Positions 46,958-59,200 of a DNA stretch of 64,000 bases are shown one piece after another (within the stretch, counting starts at the first letter, position 1; each line of letters starts with the position of its first letter). Under the pieces are notes generated by a model. The model was not told the DNA's origin. It was given only the letters and a program-made list of their open reading frames with translations, and did not search any database. Origin of the DNA: Micromussa lordhowensis (Eukaryota > Cnidaria > Anthozoa > Scleractinia > Lobophylliidae); the NCBI GenBank assembly GCA_964020085.1, contig OZ026598.1:16168551-16232550 (forward strand). Reading direction: 5' to 3'. Both the position numbers and the translations under genes were made by a program.

Positions 46958-47293
46958 TTACAGTTCCGTATCTTCGATTACATGCACCTTAAAAGTGTTT
47001 CCGTTAACAGTGTACTCTTGAACGGATTCTACCTCCTGGATCTGCAGTATCTGTACCAGTACATTTGTGAGTTTCGGTTTGTTAGACCGTTGAACGTGTT
47101 CGTAATAGAGCTCTTCAAGTTGGGTATATCTTGAACTCTCCACTAAGTTATCAAACTCCTCCTGTCGATTTAGCGGTCTAGCTCCCACGAGCCTTGATAA
47201 TCCAAAGCATCCCGATGTTTCTGGGCAAGGCTTCATTTTTGGTGCTTTCGATGTGCTCTTGTTATCCTGTTTAGAATCATGATGATCAGTCAT
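46958..47293 (-). CDS. Small protein with PDZ-ligand-like C-terminus (family member C)
   Basis: Intronless frame of 111 residues from ATG at 47293. The N-terminus is hydrophilic and lysine-rich (MTDHHDSKQDNKSTSKAPKM), and the middle contains FDNLVESSRYTQLEELYYEH. The C-terminal module is LTNVLVQILQIQEVESV, then QEYTVNGNTFKVHVIEDTEL and stop. The NG in the centre fits a beta-turn between two short strands. T-E-L at the end fits a class I PDZ ligand. It sits 3.6 kb from, and divergent to, the member at 50862. A TATATATA run lies at about 47572-47579, roughly 280 bases upstream. Function unknown. Confidence 0.65.
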   Translation of the reverse strand: MTDHHDSKQDNKSTSKAPKMKPCPETSGCFGLSRLVGARPLNRQEEFDNLVESSRYTQLEELYYEHVQRSNKPKLTNVLVQILQIQEVESVQEYTVNGNTFKVHVIEDTEL

Positions 47294-48738
47294 GACGCAA
47301 GAGGCCTAACTTCGATGCACCCTCACGCGGATTGAAGGTCAGTTGTGCCACACAAAAATCGCTCGTCGGTCATTCACTGATCGACGAAAGCTTCACAAAT
47401 ACAAAGGATGAAGGATGAGGATGAAGTCTTCTTGTATGGCGGGGAACAGTTCTCGATTTTAACTGGGTGTTAGTGCAACTTCCTAGACAACTGATACCAA
47501 TTTGTAGTGACGTTAAGGATCCTGGTTTAGTAATCGATTGACGTGTTTCTGAGACGTCAAAGATAAAGTGCTATATATAGCAATCCTGAAGAGCTAAGCT
47601 TACTGCATATTGCTATCAGCCAACCAAAGCCGATTAGAAACAAACTGTTAGTCATTGACCGGATTAAGAACCTTCAAGCATTTATTTTTATGAGAAACGA
47701 AGTCGTGTGACAAGCAAATGACTTATCACGAGACTTTAAAGTACGTATTACACGTACACTTATTGACCTTTCCTCTATGGGTGATGTTTACATTTGAAGC
47801 TCTGTATCGGAATACTTTCTTTGATGTGCTTTTTTAGTGCTAGTGTCTGCCATGTCAAAAAATGTGTTTCCCCCAGACACGGAAAAAAAAACCGATCATA
47901 TGGTGGCTTGTCTTCAATAGTTGGATTATCTTCGAACGGAGAAAATTCTCTCAGTTATATAAAAGAACAGCAATAAAAGAACAACTAGTACACGTTGATT
48001 GTGGCATTTGCTGTTAAAGGCTAACCAGCCCTCGAGCAGAAATTAGAATGTGCGCCTTCTGATATTTTAAAACTTCTAGCACTTTCGCCCTCCCGAGATA
48101 ATCAACACACAGAAAAGATCAAAGAGTACGAAGAGAACAAAGCGATAAGATAAACATCAAATCATCACAAGCCAATGTATTAGAGCCGTTCAATTTGAAT
48201 TTTTTCACGTGCGCCTGCCTTACGAAGTTCTTGTTATGATTACGTATAGACCCAGCAAGTGAGACGCGATTTTGACTGCGACTGATGTTTTGACTGAACA
48301 TTGAACTCGCGCTGCAATAATGAGCATTTTAAAAGGGAGACTACTTTGTAAAAGCCCGCGAGGGTTTCTTTAGTCTTCCTCCCAAGTGTAGATTGTAACA
48401 ACCTAATATGCTGACTTACTGTATTATTTCAACACTGGAAATAAAGTCAATGCAACTACCGTTAACGATGTTGCCCAACATGATATCATAGACAAATCAT
48501 TTCTCTACGATTGTATGATAGACTGCATAGTCCTCTATTTTCTCGTATTGAACGCGCGGATAGAATCGCGAGAGAACTGGACGCCAGCGCAAAACCGAAA
48601 GACTTGACTGGGTTGAAGACATCTGTGGAAAAAGTGAATTCACCCGTTTCTCCAGAAACGGAAAATTCCCATTGGTTGAAAGACAAAGTGTCATTGCCTT
48701 GACAACGGTGCGTGCGTCCAGGCGTGCCGTGATTCGTA
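47294..48738. other. Intergenic stretch
   Basis: Probably contains the upstream region of the gene at 46958-47293. A signal-peptide-like frame at 47794 (LCIGILSLMCFFSASVCHV) lacks an ATG and continues into low-information sequence, so it is not called. Confidence 0.4.
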
Positions 48739-49110
48739 ATGGAGCGGTTGTTTTTAGAAATTTCAACGTTTCTTCGCTCAAAGATGAACAGAGAGAAGCT
48801 TGCTGTTCATCTTCTACGGTCTAAAGAAGTTGCTGCAATTTTGCCGACCGGCTTTGAGGACTGCCTGTTATATCAACTCTACGCATCGGCAAAAGAAATG
48901 CAAATGGTGCGAATGTTGTTGTTCTCATTGTTTTGCCACTCAAAAACATCATGAAAGAACAAACAGAAGAGATACAAGAGCTTGGGATTCCCTCCATCGT
49001 TTTTTCAACAAAAAACGACCTCCTTCTCCTGATTGGAGAAGCGAAATACAGAATTGTTTTCGGGAGACAGTGTGCCTGTGTCGTGGTTAATGCGCCGATA
49101 AATGTGTAAT
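48739..49110 (+). pseudogene. RecQ-family helicase relic
   Basis: The plus frame from ATG 48739 reads LAVHLLRSKEVAAILPTGFE, where RecQ helicases have the Walker A motif (LPTG-x-GKS). Here GKS is replaced by E-D-C, so ATP binding is lost. After a frame change near 48925 a second frame continues VVVLIVLPLKNIMKEQTEEI, QELGIPSIVFSTKND and IGEAKYRIVFG, matching the following RecQ segment (V-P-L-x-x-L-x-x-E-Q, then LG). It stops at 49110. Only this roughly 120-codon segment of a helicase is present. Confidence 0.65.
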
Positions 49111-49370
49111 CCAGGCAACCGATCAAAGCAGCTGAAATTAAACAATCATTGAAAAACACGTTACTAGGTTTGACTCATTCACATTATAGCGACTTATTGC
49201 TTTTTTTAATTAATAATTACATTACAATTTCAGAAAACATATGTTTCAAAACTTACAATTTACAACACAATATTGAATCGACTTTCACTTTGCTGATAAT
49301 AAGGATGCATTCCTATTACTGTGGGGTCCAGAATGCTCCAAACTCGATTTTTTAGTCAGATAATTTACTG

Positions 49371-49481
49371 TAGGCTCGATTTCCAGCCGCTGTTCGGGAA
49401 ACGAGCCCGCGCTCCTCCCCCGAACTCTTTTCGGGGAGGAACGTAGATCGGACACGAGAGGAGCGGCGGAAATCGAGCCTA
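49371..49481. mobile_element. Palindromic MITE with 9-bp target duplication
   Basis: TAGGCTCGATTTCC at the left is mirrored by GGAAATCGAGCCTA at the right, and AGCCGCT faces AGCGGC further in. AATTTACTG flanks it on both sides (49362-49370 and 49482-49490). A 9-bp duplication suggests a MULE-type source. Confidence 0.8.
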
Positions 49482-49513
49482 AATTTACTGCTGCTCTCAA
49501 TTTTGTTTTAATA

Positions 49514-49703
49514 GGCCACGTTCGATATATCAATATTTTAACATGGCTCCGAGGCTTTCGGGTAAAAATTGTAAATTTTTTAAGTTTCTTTTGCGTCACA
49601 ATTCCCAAAAGAGACTTGGATACAAATAAAACACCACCAAATATAGGAGTTTGTCCTGAAAGCCTCAGAGCCATGTTAGAACATTGATATCTCGAACGTG
49701 GCC
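49514..49703. mobile_element. MITE with ~50-bp inverted repeats
   Basis: GGCCACGTTCGATATATCAA at the left is mirrored by TTGATATCTCGAACGTGGCC at the right. ACATGGCTCCGAGGCTTTC and its mirror extend the arms. The 196-codon minus-strand frame across this and the preceding MITE is a passenger, not a gene. Confidence 0.75.
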
Positions 49704-50861
49704 CAATGCGCATTACAATGGAAGTCATTTCCGGACTAACTTTCAAACTTCCAGGTTTTAACAAACAAATTTCAGCGGATTTCATACTTTCTATGCATGT
49801 TTCATGTATTCTGAAGCTGTTTAGGAGTCGGACATTCCGGCCAAACGAAACTCGTTTTCGTTTTATCGTGACCAAGCACTGTACGTGCGTACCGAAACCC
49901 AGGCACCGACGGAACGCAGCGCGCCAAATTACAAGAAACTTTTAAAAGTGAACGATAGCCTTGGGAGCGGTTTGTGGTGATTGGTTTTCACTTCCTTAGT
50001 GTATTACGGGAATGTATATCCATCATCACTGCATCATTGAAATTTTGAAGGTTTAACTTACGAACAAATTTAACTGACGAGTTCGCCTATATTCCGTTTT
50101 CGTGATGTCTGGTTTATCCGGATAAACTGTTTGGAATTAGATCTGACAAAGATGTTTTCACTTCGATGAACAAATTACCCAATCATTGCCGCATTCGATT
50201 TTTGTATGAAAGCGATAACTTCTTTTGAGATTTGTCTGTCATCGCCGAACATGAAGGTGATTGAATTTTTGAGCGCATCGGCGAACATTGCCCTCTTATT
50301 TTATCCTCTCACTCTAAGGCCATGTCCAAATTTGTTTAACTCAGACCTGAAATGAAGCATCTTTCTTTTGATTTAAGACTAGTTTCCAAGCATGCAGCTG
50401 GAAAGAAAAGGTCACTTAAAAGACAAAGACGTCAAAGACCAATTGCGTGTGGCACTGTGGAATTCCACTTATGTCAAAGAAAGCTCAGAAATGTACTTAT
50501 TGGGGGTCCATGCTTTTGATTTCAACAATACCACGCATATAATTCCACTGCTTTTGTTACATGCCCCAGTTAACAAAAGGTACAATAGTTAAACGTGCTC
50601 AAGAAACAAAGAGCTCGACTTTCTCGAAGCTTTGCCAAATGCCTTGTTTTAATCTAGAGTGCTAGATAATTTCCAGTATTTGCTATTCATGATCTGCAGA
50701 GAGGACTGACTGGACTACAAGGATCAGTATTGTTATCCGAGAAGGTGAATATCAACTACTCGTCTACAAGTTGGAGCTAAACAGTTTGAGGTTGATGCAT
50801 ATATTTTATCATATTAAGCTTATACAAAATATTTAATTCAAACAAGTTCTCAGTAACGACC
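49704..50861. other. Intergenic stretch
   Basis: A 66-codon frame from ATG 50392 (MQLERKGHLKDKDVKDQLRV) is open but has no recognised motif or splice support. Otherwise nothing is identified. Confidence 0.35.
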
Positions 50862-51158
50862 ATGAAGAAGTTGTCGCCGACTCGTTCACCTGCCCTAAGT
50901 GATCTTCTCAAAGAAACTGTGGGGTCAAAGCTAAGCGACCGTAAAGGAGATTACGCTGATTTCGAATTCAAAGCAGTCCCGAAAGTGGCATCATCGAGGA
51001 GAAGGCGAGTGGCTGAAGTCCCGTGTAGAAACAACCTGACGGAGACGACAAGGGTCCTCCTGCAGATACTGCAAGAACAAGAACGATTAACAGTACAAGA
51101 ATATACTTTGAACAGTGTCACCTTTAAAGTACTCGTGGTTGAAGATACGGATCTTTAA
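50862..51158 (+). CDS. Small protein with PDZ-ligand-like C-terminus (family member D)
   Basis: Intronless frame of 98 residues starting MKKLSPTRSPALSDLL. A basic patch, SSRRRRVAEVPCR, lies in the middle. The C-terminal module is TRVLLQILQEQERL followed by TVQEYTLNSVTFKVLVVE and the end D-T-D-L. Compared with A, B and C the order is constant: hydrophobic helix with ILxxQ, EYT/S, a hydrophobic N turn, then KV-x-V-hydrophobic-ED-T-acidic-hydrophobic. T-D-L fits a class I PDZ ligand. No signal peptide or membrane segment. Function unknown. Confidence 0.65.
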   Translation: MKKLSPTRSPALSDLLKETVGSKLSDRKGDYADFEFKAVPKVASSRRRRVAEVPCRNNLTETTRVLLQILQEQERLTVQEYTLNSVTFKVLVVEDTDL

Positions 51159-54113
51159 CACAATGACCTGAGCGACAAAGATTCTCAACATCCATATATG
51201 CCAAAATGTCTCTTTGGAAGACGAATTTAAATTGTTTAAACTTATTAACTGTGTGGCAAAAGTACTTCAAGTCAAGCTTACTGACTAGATCGAGGTAACT
51301 GATCAGATTTGTCAGTCGGTAAACAGAAACCGTCTTCCTATGTATATGATATGGCTTGAGGCAGATGAAATGTAATCCTCATTACTCTTGTCCGTTAGTC
51401 GAATGACAAAACATGCATGTATTTGGAAATGCCGTTACATCACGACATTGAAGTTGTATTTACCTTTTTAAGCTTTTATTTCAGTTAGAGTCTGTGCGGC
51501 GCATCGCAGTTTAACAAAGTGTTAGAAGGAAAACTTTCGAGAGAAGAAAGATCAATGGACTAACAGCTTCGGCGAACACAAAACCAGCTATCCCATTAAA
51601 GAAATATGTAAAATAAATTGTTGAATACAACGCAAATAAATTAAGTTAAATTGTTTAAGAAAAACAAAGCCATCGCCGAGTTATTGTTAGTGTAATGAAT
51701 AAGGGTGTGAAGCGGATCAAATGGTTTAAGCTGCACTTACAGTACAGAAACTCTATTCTCAACAATCTCAATTTCATGAAATGTCGACTGGAGTTGGGAT
51801 CTTATCACGTCTGGTGTTGTCGTTTATTGTAAATTGGCTTAGCTAATGGTATCACAATCCTTGAGTAAAAACGATAAAAAATGTCTACTTAACGATAAGG
51901 ATTATTGTACTACTTAACAATTAAAGAGAGATCACAAAAATTAACTCAGGTCAAAGTCGTGAAAACTGCAGAGAATACAAAGAAATGGCAAACTAGACGA
52001 AGGATGGATTAAGGCCGGAATTAAACATATTCCTACAGAGTTTCGGAAAGAGTTTCGATCACACGAATCATGTAACGAATGAAGAAGGTTTTATAAATGT
52101 ACCGAGTGATGCGTCAGTACCGGCGTGACGTAAGCAGAGTCGATGCGCCTTATCCGGTCACGTATCGGAAACGCAAGGCTCATATTTCGTACGCATGTCA
52201 TGACCTTCATTTCTCTTTTCCTGAAATGCTCTTATAGAACTTCTACTCGAGACACTGATTAGATTCTCAAAGTACATCTACCCCGTAGTAACCTTCAATT
52301 ATATCTTTTTTAATTTCATTTTCAGATAGGTTGCGGAAGTCTTTAAATATACGTAGCTGTGGGCTGCTATTCTGTGGAGCAAAAATTGCGGCGTATAACT
52401 TAGTGTTTTCTAATTTCCTACTCTCCTCTCTCCTAGGCAGATATCTAGGTTCGGTGGGGAAGAGGGGGAGACTGAGGAAGGGAGTTGGAACTAGTACCCC
52501 TACTAGCTCCGTCAACTCGATTGGACCGCTGACCTTTTCTTTGGCGTATTCCTGTAGGTGAATGTCATGCACCGAGTCTTACATCAGCAATTATTTTATT
52601 TTTCTCATCCACTTGGAACAGAAGAAAGCTGCTAGCATACTTTATACTGAATTTAATCATTGTAAACCACTGATGTAAATATACATTGGTCTAGGGGACT
52701 GGGGCAAGCTCTAATCCAAGTTTTGAATCTCTAGGCATTTTTATATACAATCTAATAAAAAAAATGATAGATCCGTGAATAGAAAAATTGTAAGCTTTAT
52801 CCCATGCAGGATATACAGGATTTATGTCACATTCACCGAGTCGTTACCAAGATTTATGAATAGCGCTGAAGTCGAAACTTACGCATGAGTAAAAAAAGTG
52901 CAAGAGAAAATCAAGTTCGCAACAACACTTTCATGGCGTCAAAATGAAACTTTATGACACACTTTGGTATTGAGTTCAAATTATTTCATCAAAATAGTGT
53001 TTATCTGTGAGTCCATCTACTGTTACAGTCTGGATGCAAAACTACAAAAAAAAATATGGATGGAATAAGTTGTTGATGAAAACTTAATTGTATCCTTATA
53101 AACTGTTATAGCAAATTTTTTTTAGTCAAAAATTGGTTACGGTTTCTATTTTTTTTGTCTATTTTTTGGGGAGGTTTAGAAATGAAAGTTCCTAAAATAA
53201 TATATTATTCGAAACTACAATCCAATTTCAAATACATGTCTTACTTTTGCCATCGTTAAGCTACTTAAAAATGTTAGGTATGGTGCAACTGTATGGAGCT
53301 TAGACACCTTAAAGCGTGTTTACAATTAAGCATTCAATGGTTTATCACAATGGCTGCCGCCTTTAATAGAGTTGAGATAATTTTCAGAAAAGCAGCGTCA
53401 AGTTAAAAAAATCCCCCTGATTGTTTCCTGGGATTTACAGCAGATCCGTCACATTTCGCTAATGCATCTCAGGAAACAAAGATACTAATACATTGCCTTA
53501 ATGAACTGCATTTAATCTTTCCTCAGCAAACCAAAGTAGAGGTAGTTAACTTGTCAAACTATTCAAATAAGAGGGGAACATGACAACTAAACAAATGCAA
53601 TTTAGATAAAGGTGCCATGAAAACGCCGCAATAATGAACTCGGCAGGTGTACAGCTAACCCAATAGTCCTGAAGAAAGAAGCCCAAATGGAATTGTTAAT
53701 GTCCATCTCCACTGACACAAGCCGCCGTGTTGATCTGTCGTAAGTTCAATTCGAGGTAAGGACGTTTTCCTTTTTCATTGAGTCGCTTTGAAATAATAAA
53801 TATGTTTTTACTATTATACGATTCAAATGCTATCATGTGAAAATAACCATGTTGTTTTCCCTCTTTGTGAGCTTCTCCTTTTCAAAGAACTTTCCAAAGC
53901 CAAAACTCCATGTTAGGTTTACGTTTGTTTAAGATAGTGTTTATGCTTGAGATTTACATTTTTACAGCAGTGAGGAATGTATTCTGCTTTTCAAAGTTAA
54001 GAGCATAGAGTATATATGTTTTCTCAGGAAAGGCACTCAAGAAGAATAACTTGAGATCTTTTGTCAAAACGAATAAAATAGACGAATATTAATCTTTGAG
54101 GGGAGTTGGAACA
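51159..54113. other. Intergenic stretch
   Basis: No gene is recognised. A minus-strand open stretch at 52267-52554, preceded by CACCTACAG and reading LYAAIFAPQNSSPQLRIFKD, could be a terminal exon of an unrecognised gene, but nothing else supports it. Confidence 0.35.
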
Positions 54114-54120
54114 TATAAAT
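54114..54120 (+). promoter_or_regulatory. TATA box of the first ShKT-type peptide gene
   Basis: TATAAAT in GGAACATATAAATAACACC, 118 bases before the chosen ATG at 54238. The distance fits a short 5' leader. Confidence 0.5.
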
Positions 54121-54237
54121 AACACCAATAAAAAAATCGTAGCTGTCGATTTGCCAAGTCTCTTATTTTGTTTTGAATTGACTTCCTTGACTTTATTGAA
54201 ACAGCTGTCCAGAGTGGTTGATGAAAAGCGCCTGACA

Positions 54238-56177
54238 ATGTTGCCAAGCACATTTCTCGTTGTTTTATTCGTTTCATCGGTGCTTGGTACTAGCGGCCTT
54301 CCATTTCACCTCACAGTTTTATCACGAGATACAGCAAACAAGAGATCATTGATAGAAGGTAGGTCATACTGTCATCATAAACTCCAGTCTTTATTAAGAG
54401 AGTAGCGTAAAAAAGGTTTCCTTAGTGAGAAAAATCTTGATATACGCATGCTTGATGAAACGCATGTAGATATAAATTATACTTTACGATAAAATAAATG
54501 TTAACTTACGCGAAGTGGACCTTTTCTGGTTTAAATTAAAATCGTAAACCATTAGTAACGAATATAAATCAAACAAATGATTTACACCGAAACCAGGCTT
54601 CTGCGATGAAAAACACAAAATTTTGAAGTGACAAATAACTAAATAAGAACGGACATGGAAATTAATGGAGTTTGCTTAAATAGATGCAAAATAGACTTGA
54701 TATGATGTTAAAAAGAAATGTTTCCCAATAACGTCTAGACCGAAAGTAGTTCAAATGAACTTCCTATAAGAAAAAAAACGAAGCGGCTCATTAATCAGAA
54801 AAGTTTTCATATACTAGACATAATCTACGTCCTGGAGTAATGAAATATTCACAAGAATTCTGACGACCTGCTTTGGGGAGCTTTTAATATTAATGACATC
54901 TTAGAAGCCCCGCCATGACTGGGCAGCGTATCAGTTGTCTTATAATTAGTTCTTTATTTGCAACAATTTTGGTTGCTGGATTCATAATGATCCTGTTTTT
55001 TGTTTTGTTGTGTTTTTTTTTAAAAAAAAAAACGATTATTATAGAACAATCGTGGACTAAGAGAGTCTAGCAACTGTTTCTAACTTTTATTGACTTCACT
55101 GCGTCACGGATTTTGGTCGAATGGAGGTGGTGCTTTTCAAATGGACTGGCTACACTATATCGATGTTTTTTCAGTTTGCGCTCTACAGTTGAGACAACTT
55201 TCAGATGCGAGTGTTTTTAGCTTACTTTCACTCTGCAGTTCCTGATCCAAAAAATAAAAAGAGGAAGAGGAAGCGGCGTTTAATGTAGCGGGGGTAAATC
55301 TTTAACTTTTCTATTTTTTTTCTTCCACCTGCTGTGCGTCGTTTTAAGTGTAAATATTTGAGTGTTTTTGCTTCTTTGTTTAGCTTCGACAAACATCATT
55401 GCCTTCTCGTTGTGAATGTCTGTCGCCGGTCATTTTTCGTCAATGCCTCCTTTTAAGAGTATTATTTGCAGCCATATTGAAATGGTTTTAATTTGAGGTT
55501 CGAGAAGCACAGTATACGTAAAAACCAGCGGGTAACTAACGACAGGACAAAGAAAGCGTCTCACTCTTTTGTCACATATATAATATTAAATTGACGCAAA
55601 ATAAAGCGAGTCACTAGCCAGCAGCTGGCGATATCAAACCCCGTTTTTTAAAATCAACAGAAAGAATTGTAAATAACTTGTGCTCACATATCTATAATAA
55701 AATACATATCTATAAAACAACTCACGAGCAGCTTTGACCAGTAACCAACAGATCTGGAGCGATTTACAATTACACTTACGTGTTTTTCGTGTAGGGGGAG
55801 GTTGACATGGGGGAGTAGAGGGCAAGAAGCATGCAATTAACCAGCGTCTCATCCAGAAGGCGCAGGTGGCGATTCTACTACATTCGTGAGTTAAGCTTCA
55901 GCATAGAAGCCGCCATGCAACGAAACTTGAAAACAGCTCATGATTAAATAACCCAGTTCAAACCTTACTTATTTACATCCACTGATTTACAATAAATGTA
56001 CATATATCCAATTTTGGCATCGTTATTGTTTTATTGTTTTCAGATTCTGAACTATCCGGCTGTCCTGACCCAAGGGATCTTTATCACTGCCTATTTGAGG
56101 CTCTCTATAATGACGGATGTCAAAGACCAGAAGAGATGAAAATTATATGCAACGAATTCTGTAGTAGACCTTGCTGA
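54238..56177 (+). CDS. Secreted cysteine-rich peptide precursor, ShKT-like (gene 1)
   Basis: Two exons, 54238-54358 and 56044-56177, joined in phase 1 across GTAGGT and TTTTCAG, encode 84 residues. Exon 1 gives a signal peptide (STFLVVLFVSSVLG core) and a propeptide with a Lys-Arg site just before the intron. Exon 2 encodes six cysteines spaced C-x8-C-x9-C-x9-C-x3-C-x3-C, close to the ShKT pattern with its tight C-terminal cluster. The mature part is acidic rather than basic and lacks a Lys-Tyr-type pair at the usual channel-contacting place. The ATG was chosen because it begins the signal peptide. AATAAA follows at 56206-56211. Known ShKT domains serve as channel-blocking peptides or protease-associated modules; the role here is not determined. 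Confidence 0.7.
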
Positions 56178-56211
56178 ATTTGTTAGATTACTGCAATGAA
56201 AAGACAATAAA

Positions 56212-59200
56212 TGATATCTGATAGGATAAACGCTTTCCATTTGCAACCTCCTAATGGCTGTTCTTTTGCGGTGTAACTGAAATGGTCGCCATGTTCGATA
56301 AAACAAGTATAATTTCAAAGCACAAAGAAGAGGATTTTACATAAAAATTCACTAGCGGACTAAAAGTTGAATTAACGCTAAAAGCTTATTTCGCACGAGC
56401 AGCTTGACTGTTGAAGCTCGACAAAAGAGAGATCGAGAGTCGAAATTGTTATGACCCGGCATGCCTTTCGTAGGAATTGTTTGAGCGTCAGAGCTGCGTG
56501 AAAAAGTTTTAGTTGATCCAATTCTGTCCGTTAAGTAATCTGACTTGATCTGCCAGCTGGAAGTGCTCTTAAAACATATATGTATACATATAACTATTAT
56601 TACTTGTTTAGTTTTTCGACATGACCGAATTAAACTGAGCCATAGTTAGGTTGAATAAGGAAAGTAACGTAAGAATCCAAGAAAAAACACGATATGGGGG
56701 AGGGGAGAGGAGGGGGCAACCCAACTGTTGAAAGATTATTTGGATGTAATTAATCTTTGTCAGTGGCAATGAGTTTGGAGTAAAAAAAGCAACGCGGGGT
56801 TAATATCAGAAAATGGATCACGATAGGAAGAAGAAGCGATGAGAATCGTCAACAAAAGCGTCGGTGGTGAAAAATGAGGAAAGTGGTGATCTATTTATAG
56901 AAAAAACCTTCCTCACAAAGGCGTTAATTGTCCACACTACTCAGTGTTCCATGTTTTAAAAAAATAATCTTGGTAAACCCTCTATCCACACTATCGAAAC
57001 GTTTTTTTTTTCCTGTACACGCTAAACAAAAGCAAGAAAACGGTGCACAAACGCGAAATGTCGTTGATTAAACATGCAAAGAGTACTTGACGCCGTAATT
57101 GACTGGATCAAAGATTACACGATCTTCGTGACAATATTCTCGCCGTCCTCCCTCATGGTGTTTTCCAAAGTATTCAAACTGCACCTGTTAAGCGAGCGGA
57201 GGAAGGCGAAACGCATCATAAAAAAATATGTTTTCAAACGAGGCGCATAAGTACATTTGATCGAATTCCATTATTCGATGCGAAAAGCTTTCAGGTGTTC
57301 TCTAGTCTCGGCAAGATATCTGTGCAGCAAACTTTATTGAAATTAAAGTAGCGGTATACCAAAACTGAATTCCAACTTTTCCGCCCGACATTTCGTGCTC
57401 TTTCGGCTGTATTCTACTGTACTGCTCTGCCCTGTCCAGCGCTTCCTAATGAAAATGACATAGTGGCCAATGTAGAAGATTTAGTGATACTGCAGGTAAT
57501 TTTGGATGCCATGATGAACGCTGAAAAAAATACGCCACCACGTTGTCGTCGTAAATTCAAACTACAATAGTTATCTGATGGAAAGCGCCCTACATCTTTT
57601 TCAAAGTTTTTCTTTTGGTACATGCTTCAAACGAAGCATTTGAAACTTGCCTCGGAGGAGAGGGAATCAGTGCTAATCTTACATGTTTACATGCGGTTTT
57701 CGAGATTTTGACCACAATTTCTCCAGTCTAGATCTCCAGTTGACGACCAGAAATGGGCTTCTTTATCATTTAATGGCGTCTTTTGTGGACAACTCCTGTC
57801 AGTCAAGTTGTTCAGATTAATCAGTGCTTCCTCATCGTCTTTACCAACTTTCTCTTCTAGAACGAAGACAACCGATCAAAAATTGAATCCACTTTAATAA
57901 TTAAGACCAAGTTATCAATGTTTAGTAAGCGTTAATTTATTTATACCTGTACGTGCCGTTCACAGACAAGGTGCACATTGCGAGTTTTCTAAAAGATTCC
58001 TGTTTAAGGTTGCAAAGCTGCGGTATCGAATACTTTTAACTACACCTACCTGTGTGATGGACTGCTTTTTAAAAGCTAATAAAACGTTCGTTTATCACTG
58101 TCTTCTAATTGCTTAAATAAAACTAGCGAAAATGAATTAAAGTTCTATTTTTAACTGTCCTCCTACGGTACGATAAAGAGAATTTTCCACTGCTCATTAA
58201 TCGAGCTCACGATTTATCCATGTGATTCGTAGGCGGGCAACGATTGTACAGCGATAGTACGCCCACAATTAGTTTAGCGAAAGCTGCGTCGCACATACTT
58301 TGTCCTCTGTATTTCCTGTTTGGTTAAAAGTGGAAGGCGAGCTGATGAAAAAATGTTAAAGCTGTACCCAATCGTTGAGGAGAATTTGATTCTGAAGATA
58401 AAAACATCATGCTTTCATCCTTAACCTTACGCCTTGAAGGTGTTGACAGTGTTCCCCTTGCAAACCATGAAAACGCAACACAACCGTGTCGCTGTGTTTT
58501 AATTCATTTCATTTTGATATCTAGATATTCCCGTGTGATGTTCAGACCTCCAACCAATTAAAATGCAGAACCTTACTTATTACGTGGTTCATTTTAACTT
58601 CTTGGGCCCCGCTTCCTAAATTCTTTATTACTGTCGTTATTATCAGTAACCGGCAAGATTTTTATTTCAACAGGGAACCAAACAGTAGTTCGGGCTTTAC
58701 AAAGAAACACGAAACACGCTGGTGTTTGAGTGAAACAATTTTAACCAACTGAATTCAGTTGTACCCTACTAGCGATTGCATGATTTCTAATATCGTTTAA
58801 AAGTAACATGATTGTAATTTTGCCACTAACTGTGCATTATTTTAATTTGGCACAATCACATTTTGCTCAGTCAAATAGCGGCCACAACATACATATTTAT
58901 TAAGCGTGAAATGCTTCAAGTGGCCATAAGGAACATATGATAGTTAGTCTCAATAAGAATTTCGACGCAGATTCACGATATTGCTGTTTCTTAGTTCCTG
59001 CTTTCACAGTCCTGGTGTTATTGACTTCTCGACAAAAATACAGAGCGACAATTTTAACATATTTTTCGTGCTATCTCTGAAATCAAATAAAACGCGCAAT
59101 CGCGACTTGGTTATAATTCATTAACAAGTTTATTTTCTCCACGAGACGAAATTATCACCCGGAAAGGCGGGTTTGATTGAATGTCAACGTGATGTTTACT

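Noticed and set aside
47794..47976. Signal-peptide-like frame (LCIGILSLMCFFSASVCHV)
   Set aside because: There is no ATG; the start would be TTG. Only two cysteines follow, and no splice-compatible second exon was found.
49285..49875. 196-codon minus-strand frame
   Set aside because: It spans two MITEs with clear inverted repeats. The translation follows the repeat arms and has no domain.
50392..50592. 66-codon frame MQLERKGHLKDKDVK...
   Set aside because: No motif, no splice or promoter support, and of a length expected by chance.
52267..52554. Minus-strand open stretch with an acceptor-like CACCTACAG
   Set aside because: The amino-acid texture is plausible, but no upstream exon, motif or homologue is recognised. 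Noted only as intergenic content.
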